A program made the position numbers and the translations under genes. Of a DNA stretch of 64,000 nt, positions 16,673 through 26,056 are shown piece by piece (position 1 is the first letter of the stretch; every line of letters begins with the position of its first letter). This DNA is from AC-32 sp963728765. Its GTDB lineage: Bacteria; Actinomycetota; Thermoleophilia; Gaiellales; Gaiellaceae. The stretch covers positions 744,001 through 808,000 of the forward strand of contig CAVSKX010000002.1 of the NCBI GenBank assembly GCA_963728765.1, given 5' to 3'. The notes below the pieces were generated by a model. That model was not told the DNA's origin. It ran no database searches and worked only from the letters and a program-made list of their open reading frames with translations.

Positions 16673-18573
16673 CCGGCGGCGTCCTTCGCCTGCCGCAGCA
16701 ACCCGGAGGGAATCGTGTTGAGCCGGTCGAGCTCCACCGCCCGCTCGAGCGGCGGGATTGCGCGGTCCCAGGCTTGCTGGTCGGTCTCGAAGCTGCCGAG
16801 CTCGTACCACGTGCGCCAGTTGAGCGGCTGGAGCCGGACGGCGTCGGCGTAGCGCCGCCGGGCTCCCTGGATGTCGCCGAGCTGCTCGAGCGCCGCAGCC
16901 TGGACGAAGAGTGGGTCGAGAGCCAAGGGATTGAGCGAACGTGCGTTGCCCGCTTCGCTGTACGCGCGCGCCGGCCGGCCCTCCGCGATCGCCGTCCGCG
17001 CCGAGTCGGTCGCACGCTCTGCGAACCACGGCGTCAGCAGCGACAGCGCGACCGCGATCGCCGCCGCAGCAGGCAGGGGCGACCACACGAGTCGCGGCTC
17101 CTCCCGCACCACCTCCGGGCCGCCCAGCAGCGCTCCGACCGTGAGCACGAACGGCGCCGTCACGGCGACGAAGTCCCAGTCGAAGTCGAGGAGCGAGTGC
17201 ACCACGTACGCCGCGGCGAGCACGGCCAGCGCCACCGCCGCGGGGTCTCGGCCGCCCAGCCGCCGCACCACTCCGACTGCGGCCGCGCCCACCGCCATCA
17301 GCGCGAAGAAGAAGCCGACGAGACCGGTCTCGGTCAGGAACTGCAGCGGCACGTTGTGCGGCTCGGTGACGACGATGTTGTTCGTTCGCAGCATCCGGTG
17401 CGTGAGGTCGAAGCTGCCTGCGCCGGTGCCGCGCCACGGCTGCCGCTCCCACGCCCGCCAGGCCTCCTTCCACCAGAGCCACCGGCTCGACGAGCTGGCG
17501 CTCACGAGATGCTGTGGCCCGCCCTGTTGCGAGGGGTTGGTCGGCTGCGCCGTGAAGTCGTTGAACCAGCCCTCGGGCTTCGACTCCACGGCCAGGACGA
17601 CGACGCCGACCGCCGCGCCCACGCAGAGGACGCCGAGCGCGATCCGCCCGACGAGCCGCCGTCGGGCCGCAGTCAGCGGCCGCTGCTCCTCCGCCAGCGA
17701 GCCGAGGTACGCGAGCGCGCCCACCGCGATCGCCGCGAGCACGAACACCACCGCAAACCACGCGCCGTCGTGGACACGCAGCGAGTGCGCTGCGCGGTCA
17801 GTCGTGAGGCCTGGCCGTGTGAAGGCCCACGCAGCCACGCCGATCCCGGCGCCGCCGCCGAGCAGCAGCGCCGCCGCGCTCTCGACCCGCGGCCGCCCGA
17901 GCACGAGCCAGAGCACGATCGCGGCGCTGGCCGCGAGCACGCCGCCGCGCGAGTAGGTCAGCAGCAGCCCGAGGACGAGCGCATAGATGTAGACCACGCC
18001 CGCGGCGCGCAGCCAGTGCCGGTGCTCCCGCCGCGCCGCGAGCCAGACCGCGAGCGGAAGCGCCATTGCAAAGAGCAGCCCGAGCGCGTTCCAGTAGCCG
18101 ATCGGCGAGCTGAGCCGCGCGATGCGGCCCGAGCCCCCGAGCGCCGGAATCGCCTTCCCGAGCAGCGCCCACCCGAGCGGCAGCGCCAACACGCCGGCTA
18201 GCACGTATGCCCACTGGCGCAGCCAGGGCCCGAGCCAGAGGCCGATCACCGCGAGCGCGACGTAGACGAGCCCGCGGTTCAGGTAGGCCCAGGAGCGGTC
18301 TGCCTCGATCGACCACAGCACCGAGATCCCGTTCCAGGCCACGAAAGCAAGGAGGAATCCGAGCGCCACGAGCGCCTCCCGCGAGAGCTCCGGCCTGGGC
18401 AGCCCGACCAATGCGCCCGCCACAATCAACGCCGAGGTCACGAGCGCCGCGATGCCGATCCATGTCAATCGACCGCCGGAAGAGCCGACTGAAAAGAGCG
18501 CCGAGACCGCCGCCAGGACCCCGCCGGCGCCGAGCAGCAGCCAAGCCGCCCAGCGATCCAGCGCCCTGAGCAT
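16669..18573 (-). CDS. O-antigen ligase/Wzy-like polytopic membrane protein with TPR tail
   Basis: The protein has 634 residues with about 12 membrane helices across residues 10-470. The large periplasmic loop typical of the Wzy/WaaL superfamily is present (about 315-385, including the SSSRWLWWKEAWRAWERQPW region followed by GTGAGSFDL). The last 130 residues form TPR-like helices (ALEQLGDIQGARRRYADAV). The family joins or polymerises lipid-linked glycans at the outer face of the membrane. The TPR extension is common in Gram-positive members. It stands alone, so the glycan cannot be named. Confidence 0.82.
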   Translation of the reverse strand: MLRALDRWAAWLLLGAGGVLAAVSALFSVGSSGGRLTWIGIAALVTSALIVAGALVGLPRPELSREALVALGFLLAFVAWNGISVLWSIEADRSWAYLNRGLVYVALAVIGLWLGPWLRQWAYVLAGVLALPLGWALLGKAIPALGGSGRIARLSSPIGYWNALGLLFAMALPLAVWLAARREHRHWLRAAGVVYIYALVLGLLLTYSRGGVLAASAAIVLWLVLGRPRVESAAALLLGGGAGIGVAAWAFTRPGLTTDRAAHSLRVHDGAWFAVVFVLAAIAVGALAYLGSLAEEQRPLTAARRRLVGRIALGVLCVGAAVGVVVLAVESKPEGWFNDFTAQPTNPSQQGGPQHLVSASSSSRWLWWKEAWRAWERQPWRGTGAGSFDLTHRMLRTNNIVVTEPHNVPLQFLTETGLVGFFFALMAVGAAAVGVVRRLGGRDPAAVALAVLAAAYVVHSLLDFDWDFVAVTAPFVLTVGALLGGPEVVREEPRLVWSPLPAAAAIAVALSLLTPWFAERATDSARTAIAEGRPARAYSEAGNARSLNPLALDPLFVQAAALEQLGDIQGARRRYADAVRLQPLNWRTWYELGSFETDQQAWDRAIPPLERAVELDRLNTIPSGLLRQAKDAAG

Positions 18574-18693
18574 CGCCGCGGGAGGCTAACATCGGGTCAG
18601 ACCGAACGTCTCCGTTTACAAAGTGCTTACCGGAGGCACACCTCCGCCTCACCGGAAGCGGGAAGACTGCCGTCGGTACCCCGCCACGTTGGA

Positions 18694-19230
18694 ATGCGTA
18701 AGCACCTAGCCGTCACCGTCCTTCTCCTCATCGGCGTCCTCGCCGGCTTCGTCCTGGGGACCGCTTCTCCGGCGGCTGCGAAGGGCAAGCCGTGCTGGGA
18801 GCGCGTGCTCGACGACTGGCTTGACAACAACAACATCGACGGCAGGTATTCCGTGGCGTGTCTGAAGCAAGCGCTCGACCACGCAGGCGAGGACATGCTG
18901 GATTACTCGAACTTCCCGGATCAGATCGATGCCGCAATGCAAGCCGCTCTCAAGGGCGGCGGCCCGAGCGGCGGTAGCACCCAGTCGAGCGGCGGTTCCT
19001 CGAGCGGCAGCGGCAACGAGAACGGCGACAACACGCCGCGGAAGCTGCAGAACGTTCCCGGCCGCTCGTACTACCGCCGCGCGATCGACAACCTCGGCAC
19101 GACCAGCGCCGACTCGCTTCCGATCCCGCTGCTCGTGCTCGCGGGCCTCGGAACCGCGCTGCTGCTGACCGCGGCCGGCCTCGCCGCGCGCAAGCGCCTC
19201 AAGGCTCGCGCCCGACCGCCGGCGACCTAG
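18694..19230 (+). CDS. Secreted or membrane-anchored hypothetical protein
   Basis: A 178-residue protein with a clear signal peptide (residues 1-29, ending ASPAAA). A small globular part has two Cys (PCWERVLDDWLDNNN and YSVACLKQAL), followed by a Ser/Gly-rich linker (about 88-110), a second short domain and a C-terminal membrane helix (about 147-168) with a basic tail. The layout resembles a sortase-like anchored protein, but no LPxTG is present. I do not recognise the family. Confidence 0.75.
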   Translation: MRKHLAVTVLLLIGVLAGFVLGTASPAAAKGKPCWERVLDDWLDNNNIDGRYSVACLKQALDHAGEDMLDYSNFPDQIDAAMQAALKGGGPSGGSTQSSGGSSSGSGNENGDNTPRKLQNVPGRSYYRRAIDNLGTTSADSLPIPLLVLAGLGTALLLTAAGLAARKRLKARARPPAT

Positions 19231-19240
19231 GTCGAACGCA

Positions 19241-20992
19241 TCAGGCCGCGGGCGGGAGGTCCTCGTCCTCGTGGATCCGCTCGCCGCTGTGCAGCCGCCG
19301 CGCGATCTCGTACGTCTGGCGCTCTGACCGCGCGGTCGAGGCGTGCGCGGCCAGGTAGCGAGCAGCCGCGAGCAGCGGAAGGCCGGACTCCACGGTCCCG
19401 TCGAGCAGCTCGTGCTGGCGCACGGCCGCCTCGACGCACTGGATCGTGTGGAAGTTCCGGTCCTCACGGAGCAGGGAGGAGCCGAGCTCGGCCACGAGCC
19501 GATCGGCGTCCCCGCCCGCGCCGAGGTACGACGCGACCAGCTGCCCGGCCTCGTCGACCTGCTGCTGGCGGTCGTACAGGTCGCGTAGCTCCGCGAGCAG
19601 CGCGTCGGGCTCGCCGCCTTGCGGCTTCGGCAGCCGGGTGGCCGGCACGTTCAGGAAGCGGTCGAGGTAGACGCTCATGGCGGCGTCCAGCACCCCACGC
19701 ACGAGCTCGGGCGACGCCGAGCGGCGCAGGCCCTGCTCGACCGCATTGGCGAAGGTGAAGGTGTGCAGCGCGGTGTCCCAGTCGCCGAACTCGTTGCTCG
19801 TCGGGAAGCGCGCGATGTGCGTGGCCGCAGCGAACGAGACCGCCGAAGCGAGCTCGACCTCGCCCGCGCCGTCGTGCAGCGCGGCGAGCAGCGCCTCGAG
19901 GACCTCGCCGGGCTCGGCGGAGAGCAGCGTCTCGACGAGTGCGTCGCGCCCGTCCCAGTCGCGCCGCTCGGCGGCGAGCGCCTCGGGGAGCCGCACGAAC
20001 GCGTCCTCGAGCAGCGCGACGAGGTCGACCGGGTTGCGCCAGGCGTTCGCCTCCTCCATCCGCTCGGCGAAGGCGAGCTGCGCGGGAAGCGAGGCGAGCA
20101 CCGCCCCGGCCCGCTCCCAGCCCGCCGCCTCGAGGGCCTCGAGCGCCTTGTTCACGAAGTCGAGCGTGTGGCCGCCGTCCAGGTAGCGGTGGTCGGTGGC
20201 AGCCGCGAAGAGCATGTCCGCGAGCTGCGCCTGCGACGAGCCCGCCCGCACCGCGGACACGAGCGCGCGCTCGGCGCCCTCGGCATCGCGCACTTCGATG
20301 AAGCCGCGGAACCAGCGCGCGAGGCGCGCGGGCTCGACCTCTTCGCCGGGCAGCGGCTGCAGCGGGAAGCGCGGCTCCATTCCGGCCGAGTCCGCGCCGA
20401 CGTCCGACAGCCCGTGGTAGAGCGCCGCCGGGCGGTCTTCCGGCGCGAGCTTCGGCACGAGGTTCATCAGGCAGCTGAGCGTCGTCAGGCCGCGGAACCA
20501 GCCGCCGCCGCGGCGCCGCACGCCGAAGTCGAGACCGGCGCGAAATGCGTCCGTCCCGGTCGGGTCGGCCTCCGTCAGGACGATCGCCGCCTTCGCGACC
20601 ACGAGCGAGATGTCGCGCTCGAGACCGACCTGCAGGCGCGCCCGCTGGTGCTCGACGGGATCGCGGCGCGGCGTCACGTCCACGTAGATCTCCCCGTCGT
20701 CGACCTCGACCGGGAACCGGCGCAGCTCGTCGGCCCACTGGTCGAACGTGCCGCCGCTGCAGAGGTCGAAGCGCGCGTGGTGCCAGTGGCACGTGAGGAT
20801 CCCGTCCGCGACCGACCCCCGGTGGAGTGGGAAGCCCATGTGCGGGCAGCGGTTGTCGATGGCGTGCACCTCGCCGCCCTCGTGCAGCAGGCAGATCGTG
20901 TGGCCTTCGACCCCGACGACGAGCCGGCCCTTCTCCTCGAGGTCATTCAACGACGCCGCCCGCAGGCGCTGCGGTGCCTCAACAACCGTCAT
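19241..20992 (-). CDS. Rieske [2Fe-2S] protein with large helical C-terminal domain
   Basis: A 583-residue protein. The N-terminal Rieske domain binds [2Fe-2S] through C49, H51, C68 and H71 (CPHMGFPLHRG and CHWHHARFDLCSG). The remaining roughly 480 residues are alpha-helical, including GWFRGLTTLSCLMNLVPKL and TSNEFGDWDTALHTFTFANA. They lack the 2-His-1-carboxylate motif of Rieske oxygenases as far as I can see. Electron transfer to a partner, or a questin-oxidase-like role, is possible. ATG 20992 overlaps the upstream gene's stop as ATGA. The pair reads divergently from soxR, so redox control is likely. Confidence 0.8.
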   Translation of the reverse strand: MTVVEAPQRLRAASLNDLEEKGRLVVGVEGHTICLLHEGGEVHAIDNRCPHMGFPLHRGSVADGILTCHWHHARFDLCSGGTFDQWADELRRFPVEVDDGEIYVDVTPRRDPVEHQRARLQVGLERDISLVVAKAAIVLTEADPTGTDAFRAGLDFGVRRRGGGWFRGLTTLSCLMNLVPKLAPEDRPAALYHGLSDVGADSAGMEPRFPLQPLPGEEVEPARLARWFRGFIEVRDAEGAERALVSAVRAGSSQAQLADMLFAAATDHRYLDGGHTLDFVNKALEALEAAGWERAGAVLASLPAQLAFAERMEEANAWRNPVDLVALLEDAFVRLPEALAAERRDWDGRDALVETLLSAEPGEVLEALLAALHDGAGEVELASAVSFAAATHIARFPTSNEFGDWDTALHTFTFANAVEQGLRRSASPELVRGVLDAAMSVYLDRFLNVPATRLPKPQGGEPDALLAELRDLYDRQQQVDEAGQLVASYLGAGGDADRLVAELGSSLLREDRNFHTIQCVEAAVRQHELLDGTVESGLPLLAAARYLAAHASTARSERQTYEIARRLHSGERIHEDEDLPPAA

Positions 20993-21363
20993 TCGGATCG
21001 CCTCCACCAGTAGCGGGGATCGGCGGGCTCGGCCGCCGCAAGCTGCTCGAGGCTCACCTCGCGGTACTGCTCGAGCGTGAACGAGGTCTGCGCGGAGAAC
21101 CCGACGCCGGTCAACGAGAACGTAAGCGGGTGCGAGCTCAGCCGCCAGCCGTCGAGTGGGCCCGGCTCCTCGAGCCGCGTCTCCTCCTGCTCGTCGTGCA
21201 CCTCGAGCACCACCGCGCCGCCGTGCTCGCCGACGAAGTGGTCGTGCCAGACCGCGAGCCCGCGGCTCCGGTCGGCGACGTACTCGTTCAGCAGGTCGTT
21301 GGCCCGACGCGCGCTCGTCCCGGGCGGCGCGAGTGCATAGACGAGGTGGCAGCGGCCGCTCAC
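20989..21363 (-). CDS. Conserved small protein co-transcribed with Rieske protein
   Basis: A 124-residue soluble protein from GTG 21363; GTG 21372 is the alternative and lies nearer the operator. It begins CHLVYALAPPGTSARRANDL, has a HDHFVGEHGGAVVLEV segment that could be one strand-helix unit of a ferredoxin-like fold, and ends EPADPRYWWRRSE. I do not recognise the family. Overlap with the Rieske gene by ATGA makes a two-gene operon, and it may be the catalytic or substrate-binding partner. Confidence 0.7.
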   Translation of the reverse strand: MSGRCHLVYALAPPGTSARRANDLLNEYVADRSRGLAVWHDHFVGEHGGAVVLEVHDEQEETRLEEPGPLDGWRLSSHPLTFSLTGVGFSAQTSFTLEQYREVSLEQLAAAEPADPRYWWRRSE

Positions 21364-21376
21364 TGCGCACACCCTA

Positions 21377-21394
21377 GAACCTCAACTATGGTTC
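21377..21394. promoter_or_regulatory. SoxR-type operator between soxR and the Rieske operon
   Basis: GAACC (21377-21381) and GGTTC (21390-21394) form a dyad with an 8-nt centre inside the 38-bp divergent gap. The core CCTCAACTATGGTTCAAG resembles SoxR boxes (CCTCAAG-type half sites). Its position abuts both start codons, as expected for MerR-type control of short, probably leaderless transcripts. Confidence 0.5.
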
Positions 21395-21401
21395 AAGTCA
21401 A

Positions 21402-21854
21402 GTGGCAGTCGACGAGCTCACGATCGGAGAGGTCTCGGCGCGCAGCGGGGTCGCTCCGTCGGCCCTGCGCTTCTACGAGCGGCGGGGTCTGATCGTTGCC
21501 GCGCGGACTGACGGGAACCAGCGCCGCTACGACCGCGCCGTCCTGCGCCGGCTCGCGTTCATCCAAGCCGGACGGGCCGCCGGGATCTCGCTCGAGCGGA
21601 TCGGCGGCGCGCTCGGGACCCTGCCGCGCAACCGCACCCCGAGCCGCCGCGACTGGGAGCGCCTCTCGAACCGCTGGCGCGACGACCTGGACGTGCGCAT
21701 CGAGACTCTGCAGGCCCTGCGCGAGCGGTTGACGACGTGCATCGGCTGCGGCTGCCTCTCGATCGACCGCTGCGAGCTACTGAACCCTGACGACGAGGCC
21801 GCCGCGCAAGGCGCCGGGGCCCACTACCTCAGAGCAGACGGCCCCCGGGCTTGA
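21402..21854 (+). CDS. soxR: Redox-sensitive MerR-family regulator SoxR
   Basis: A 150-residue protein. The N-terminal MerR HTH (LTIGEVSARSGVAPSALRFY) is followed by a dimerisation helix and the diagnostic [2Fe-2S] ligands C113, C116, C118 and C124 (CIGCGCLSIDRC), spaced exactly as in SoxR. Oxidation of the cluster, by redox-active compounds in most bacteria, activates target promoters. GTG 21402 follows the dyad by only 7 nt. The divergent Rieske operon is the obvious target, and the next SDR gene (gap 19 nt) may be co-transcribed. Confidence 0.93.
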   Translation: MAVDELTIGEVSARSGVAPSALRFYERRGLIVAARTDGNQRRYDRAVLRRLAFIQAGRAAGISLERIGGALGTLPRNRTPSRRDWERLSNRWRDDLDVRIETLQALRERLTTCIGCGCLSIDRCELLNPDDEAAAQGAGAHYLRADGPRA

Positions 21855-21873
21855 GCGTTAGCCTCGGCTAACC

Positions 21874-22705
21874 ATGACCGAACCGCGACTGGACGGAACC
21901 GTCGCACTCGTCACCGGTGCCAGCCGCGGCGGCGGGAAGGGGATCGCGCTCGTCCTCGGTGAAGAAGGCGCAGTCGTCTACGTCACCGGCCGCTCCATCC
22001 GCGGCGAGCCGACCACGCTCGACCGTCCCGGCACGATCGACGACACCGCCGAGGAGCTGACCGCCCGCGGCGGCACCGGCATCGCCGTCCGCTGCGACCA
22101 CACGGACGACTCGCAGGTCGAGGCGCTGTTCGAACGGATCCGCACCGAGCATGGCCGGCTCGACCTGCTCGTCAACAACGCGTGGAGCGGTTACGAGCTC
22201 CCGCTCTACTTCGAGACGCCGTTCTGGGAGATGGAGTGGCGCCACTGGGACCTGATGTTCCAGGGCGGGCTCCGCGCCGCGGCCTTCGCGTCGTTCCTCG
22301 CCGCCCCGCATGATGATCGAGTCGGGCCGCGGGCTGATCGTGAACATGACCTGGGTGCTCGACCGCCCGCACGGGGTCACGTTCTACGAGGTCGTCAAGA
22401 ACGCGACTAACAAGCTCACCGAGCAAATGGCGGACGACCTTCGGCCGCACGGCGTTGCCTGCATCGCGGTCTCACCGGGCTTCATGCGCCTCGAGCGGAT
22501 GGATCTGAGCCCGGAGACGGCGGCGAAGGCGGAGTCGCCGGAATTCCCGGGACGCGCGATTGCGGCGCTCGCTTCAGACCCGGACGTGCTCGAGAAGTCG
22601 GGCGGTGTGTTCACCACGCCCGCCCTCGCACGCGAGTACGGCTTCACCGACGTCGACGGCAAGCAGCAGTCGGCGTTCTGGGACGAGCACTGGGCCGGGA
22701 CCTAA
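21874..22705 (+). CDS. Short-chain dehydrogenase/reductase with a frameshift
   Basis: An SDR oxidoreductase with the dinucleotide motif VALVTGASRGGGKGIALVLG, NNAWSGYELPLYF, and the active-site segment TFYEVVKNATNKL (YxxxK) in the second half. The frame breaks near 22305. FASFLAAP continues in the +1 frame as MMIESGRGLIVNMTWVLD, consistent with one extra C before ATGATG. Both halves are otherwise complete (about 277 residues), so an assembly error or a very recent mutation is likely. ATG 21874 has a TAGCCT 9 nt upstream. Confidence 0.82.
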
Positions 22706-22716
22706 GGCCAGGGCGC

Positions 22717-23193
22717 TCAAAGCAGGAGGCCCATCTCGATCGCGTCCCAGAGCTCGCCGCTCGCCCGCCGGTAGTGCTTGACCCGGCGACCCTCGTCGAC
22801 GAACCCGAACTTCCGGTACAGCGCGATCCCCGCAGCGTTGTGCGGGAAGACGCTCAGGCTCAGCTTGTGCAGGCCGCGCTCGCGTGACCACTCGATCGCC
22901 GCTGCGAGCAGCGCCGAACCGACGCCGCACCCCCGCCACTCACGAGCCACGGCCATCCCGATCTCGCCGAACCCGAACCGGCTCACATGGACGTCGAGGG
23001 ACCCGACGATCTCGCCCTCTGCAACGGCGACGAGCGTTCCCTCGAGCCACCACTTCGCCGCCCACACCTCGATGTCCACGGGCGGCTCGGTAGCGATTCC
23101 GTCTCGCTCCTCGGCCACCGCCGCGAACAGCTCCGCGAGCGGACGGCGGTCCTCCTCGACCGCGGCACGGATCTCGACCTGCTCGGCGATCAG
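22717..23193 (-). CDS. GNAT-family N-acetyltransferase
   Basis: About 158 residues of a GNAT fold are present. They include SLDVHVSRFGFGEIGMAVA (beta4), the acetyl-CoA loop REWRGCGVGSALLAAAIEW (R/QxxGxG/A) and FPHNAAGIALYRKFGFVDEG. The frame is open from within the MMPL gene, but no ATG/GTG/TTG precedes conserved sequence. CTG 23193 overlapping the MMPL stop (CTGA) is the best start and is not certain. It is co-transcribed with MMPL. The substrate is unknown, and the RimI/YhfO-like group is possible. Confidence 0.8.
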   Translation of the reverse strand: MIAEQVEIRAAVEEDRRPLAELFAAVAEERDGIATEPPVDIEVWAAKWWLEGTLVAVAEGEIVGSLDVHVSRFGFGEIGMAVAREWRGCGVGSALLAAAIEWSRERGLHKLSLSVFPHNAAGIALYRKFGFVDEGRRVKHYRRASGELWDAIEMGLLL

Positions 23194-25352
23194 GCGCCCG
23201 GGCTCGGAAGCGCGACGTGCTCCTCGCGCTCCCCGGCCTCGATCTGGATGTGCGGAAGCCACTCGAGCCAGGTCGGGAGGTACCAGTTCCACTTGCCGAG
23301 CAAGACCATGGCGGCCGGCAACAGCACCGAGCGGATGATCGTCGCGTCGATCAGCAGCGCGACTGCGATCCCGAAGCCCATCTGCTGGAACATCACGAGA
23401 TCGCCCATCGCGAAGCCGCTGAAGACGGCGACGATGATCAGCGCCGCGCCGGTGATCAGCCGCGCGGTTGAGGAGACGCCCCACTCGACGGCCTCCCGGG
23501 TCGAGCCGCTCACGTCGTACCGCTCCTTGATCCGGCTGAGCAGGAAGACCTGATAGTCCATCGACAACCCGAACAGCACTGAAAACAGGAAGAGCGGCAC
23601 CCAGGCGTCGATCGCGTCCACGCGCTGGAAGCCGAGCAGGCCGCTGCCGATCCCGTGCAGGAAGACGAGCACGACGAGGCCGTACGCGGCGCCGACCGAG
23701 AGCAGGTTCAGCGCCATCGACGTCCCGGCCACGACGATCGAGCGGAACGCGATCGTCAGCAGGATGAAGCTGAGCCCGAGGACGAACGCGAACACCGGCG
23801 GCAGCCACGCGTTCATCGCGTCGATGTAGTCGACGTTGTCGGCCGTGTCGCCGCCGACGAGCACCTGCGCGTTCGTCCGCTGGAAGGCCTGCGGGATGGT
23901 CGTCGAGCGCAGGTGGCGGATCGCGTCGAGCGCCTGCTCGCCCGTCTTGTCGCCGCCGACCTCGACGCCGATCGCCGCGACACCGTCCCCGACGCGAAGG
24001 TCGCTGCGCCCGAAGGCGGGGTCGCGCCCCAGGCTCGCCCGCAACCTCGCGATCGCCGCCCGCACCTGCGGTGAGTGCATGTCGCCGCTGATGGTGATCA
24101 GCGCCGGGCTCGAGCTGGCCTGTGGGAAGTCCTGCGTGAGCGCCTCGTAGCCCTGCTTCGCCCCGAGCCGGTCGGGCAGCGTGCTCACGCCGCTCGCACC
24201 GAGTTTCAGGCCGATCGTCGGGATCGCCAGTGCGAGCAGCAAGGCCGAGAAGGCCACGAGGTAGATCACCGGGCGGCGCATCACGCCGCGCACCACCCTG
24301 CCCCAGAAGCGCCCCTCACCGCCGCTGCCGATGCTGCGCCCCACGTACGGCAGCCGCAGCGCGTTCACGCGGTCGCCGAGCAGCCCGAGCAGGGCGGGCA
24401 ACAGCGTCAGCGCCGCGAGCACGGAGACGATCCCGACCGCGATCGCGGCCACGGCGAGGCTCTTCATGATGTTCGAGGGCACGAGCAGCATGCCGGTCAG
24501 CGCGATCACGAACACCGAGCCGCTGAAGAGCACCGCGCGGCTTGCGGTTGCGCTCGCTGCGGCGATGGAGTCGAGCTCGGCCAGGCCGCCGGCCCGCTCC
24601 TCCCGGTAACGGGAGACGACGAACAGCGAGTAGTCGATCCCGAGCGCGAGGCCCATCCCCGTGAGCATGTTCACGAAGAAGACCGAGAGCGAGAACGCGG
24701 CCGCGATGGGCGCACAGAGCCCGAGCGCCACGATGATCGCGACGAACGCCATCCCGAGCGGGATCACCCCGGCGACGACTGCGCCGAAGACGAGCAGCAG
24801 GATGATCAGAGCGGCCGGTAACCCGAACTTCAGCTCGCCCGACTCGAGGTCGTGCTGCGAGACCTCGTTGAAGTCGTGGTCGAGCGTCCCCTCGCCGGTC
24901 ATCGCGACCTGAAAGCCGTCCTGCCCGTCGGCGCGCTCGATGACGGGGAGCAGGTTGTCGACGTCCGCTTTCCTCTGGATCCCGATCAGCACGGCGTGGT
25001 CGTCCTTCGAGACGGCGAGCACCCGCTCGCGGAGGACGACCCCGGTGGCCCGGGCCTGCGCGAGGAGACGCGCCCCGAACTGCCTGAAGGCCGGCTCGCG
25101 TGCGGTCAGCGTCGCCGACCGCACGACAACCAGCTCGTCAACGGCGTTCTTGTCCGGCGGGAAGCGCGAGAAGAACAGCCGCTCCGCCCGCGCCGACTCG
25201 GGGCTCCCGGTGACGTGTCCCTCTGTCGTCAGGTTCCCGGGGAGCAGCGTGGCGGCGAGCACCAGCGCGACGGCGATCGCCCCGATCCAGGCCAGGATCG
25301 CCCGCCACGGATGGCGGCTCGACGCCCGCCCCAGGCGCTCCGTCACACCCAC
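23190..25352 (-). CDS. MMPL/RND-family transporter
   Basis: A 720-residue protein with 12 predicted membrane helices in two six-helix halves, each preceded by a large extracytoplasmic loop (about 40-180 and 395-540). It carries the sterol-sensing/MMPL core motifs GMGLALGIDYSLFVVSRYRE in the first half and LFGLSMDYQVFLLSRIKE in the second. The Asp-Tyr pairs are the proton-relay residues of this superfamily. Actinobacterial members export lipids or hydrophobic compounds. Cargo is not deducible because only a GNAT gene adjoins it. Confidence 0.92.
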   Translation of the reverse strand: MGVTERLGRASSRHPWRAILAWIGAIAVALVLAATLLPGNLTTEGHVTGSPESARAERLFFSRFPPDKNAVDELVVVRSATLTAREPAFRQFGARLLAQARATGVVLRERVLAVSKDDHAVLIGIQRKADVDNLLPVIERADGQDGFQVAMTGEGTLDHDFNEVSQHDLESGELKFGLPAALIILLLVFGAVVAGVIPLGMAFVAIIVALGLCAPIAAAFSLSVFFVNMLTGMGLALGIDYSLFVVSRYREERAGGLAELDSIAAASATASRAVLFSGSVFVIALTGMLLVPSNIMKSLAVAAIAVGIVSVLAALTLLPALLGLLGDRVNALRLPYVGRSIGSGGEGRFWGRVVRGVMRRPVIYLVAFSALLLALAIPTIGLKLGASGVSTLPDRLGAKQGYEALTQDFPQASSSPALITISGDMHSPQVRAAIARLRASLGRDPAFGRSDLRVGDGVAAIGVEVGGDKTGEQALDAIRHLRSTTIPQAFQRTNAQVLVGGDTADNVDYIDAMNAWLPPVFAFVLGLSFILLTIAFRSIVVAGTSMALNLLSVGAAYGLVVLVFLHGIGSGLLGFQRVDAIDAWVPLFLFSVLFGLSMDYQVFLLSRIKERYDVSGSTREAVEWGVSSTARLITGAALIIVAVFSGFAMGDLVMFQQMGFGIAVALLIDATIIRSVLLPAAMVLLGKWNWYLPTWLEWLPHIQIEAGEREEHVALPSPGA

Positions 25353-25491
25353 GCAACCAGTATGCGCAACACCCTGCCGTTGGCAAATCGACGCCAGTGA
25401 TATCCGGCCGCCGACCCGTCATGATCGGCGCCGGCCGAGCGCGTTCGGCGTCCGGCCGCAGCCGTCCAGGAGAAAAGTCCAAGGGGGAAGC

Positions 25492-25996
25492 ATGGCTCCA
25501 CGACCATGGAGGGCCAGCCGTGCCGTCATCGCCGCCCGCGCCGCGGGCACCTCGCTGGGCACGCCGATCGACGCCTTCTACACGATGCTCTCGGGCACCT
25601 CGATGGCGACCCCGCACGTCGCCGGCTCGGCGGCGATCATGAAGCAGGAGTTCCCGTCGATGACCCCGGCGCAGCTGAAGGCGGCGCTGATGAGCACCGC
25701 GCTGCCCGGCCCCTACTACACCGTGTACGAGCAGGGCGCCGGCCGCGTGGACGTCGCGCGGGCGTACTCGCAGAAGGTGTACTCGAACAACTCGCCGGTC
25801 GACTTCGGCTACTTCCCGTTCCCGCACGACAACGACCAGCCGGTGACGAAGTCGATCAGCTACTCCAACTACACCGCGGCGGCGGTCACGCTGAACCTGA
25901 CCGCCGACGTGACGGCGCAGGACGGCTCGCCGGCCGTCCGACAGCGGCGGCAGCGGCATCAGGCAGACGATCATCCGCGCCTACCAGGTGGGCTAG
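25492..25996 (+). pseudogene. Internally deleted subtilase (S8 peptidase) remnant
   Basis: ATG 25492 follows AAGGGGGAAGC, the regular start of a gene, but after about ten residues the sequence jumps into the end of a subtilisin catalytic domain. The Ser motif GTSMATPHVAGSAAIMKQEF is present, while the Asp and His motifs are absent. The Fn3-like region (DFGYFPFPHDNDQPVTKSIS) is cut after AQDGSPAV, and the true C-terminus (SDSGGSGIRQTIIRAYQVG) resumes in another frame, ending at TAG 25996. Two deletions have therefore removed most of a secreted protease. A collapsed assembly is the alternative. Confidence 0.75.
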
Positions 25997-26006
25997 GCGC
26001 CTATTT

Positions 26007-26036
26007 GGGGGAGGCGGTCTTCGGGCCGCCTCCCCC
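26007..26036. terminator. Hairpin terminator between subtilase remnant and MOSC gene
   Basis: A perfect 11-bp stem (GGGGGAGGCGG, 26007-26017, with CCGCCTCCCCC, 26026-26036) encloses an 8-nt loop containing TTCG. It can serve both convergent genes. Confidence 0.8.
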
Positions 26037-26056
26037 ACCCTCCTCGGGGCCGAGAG

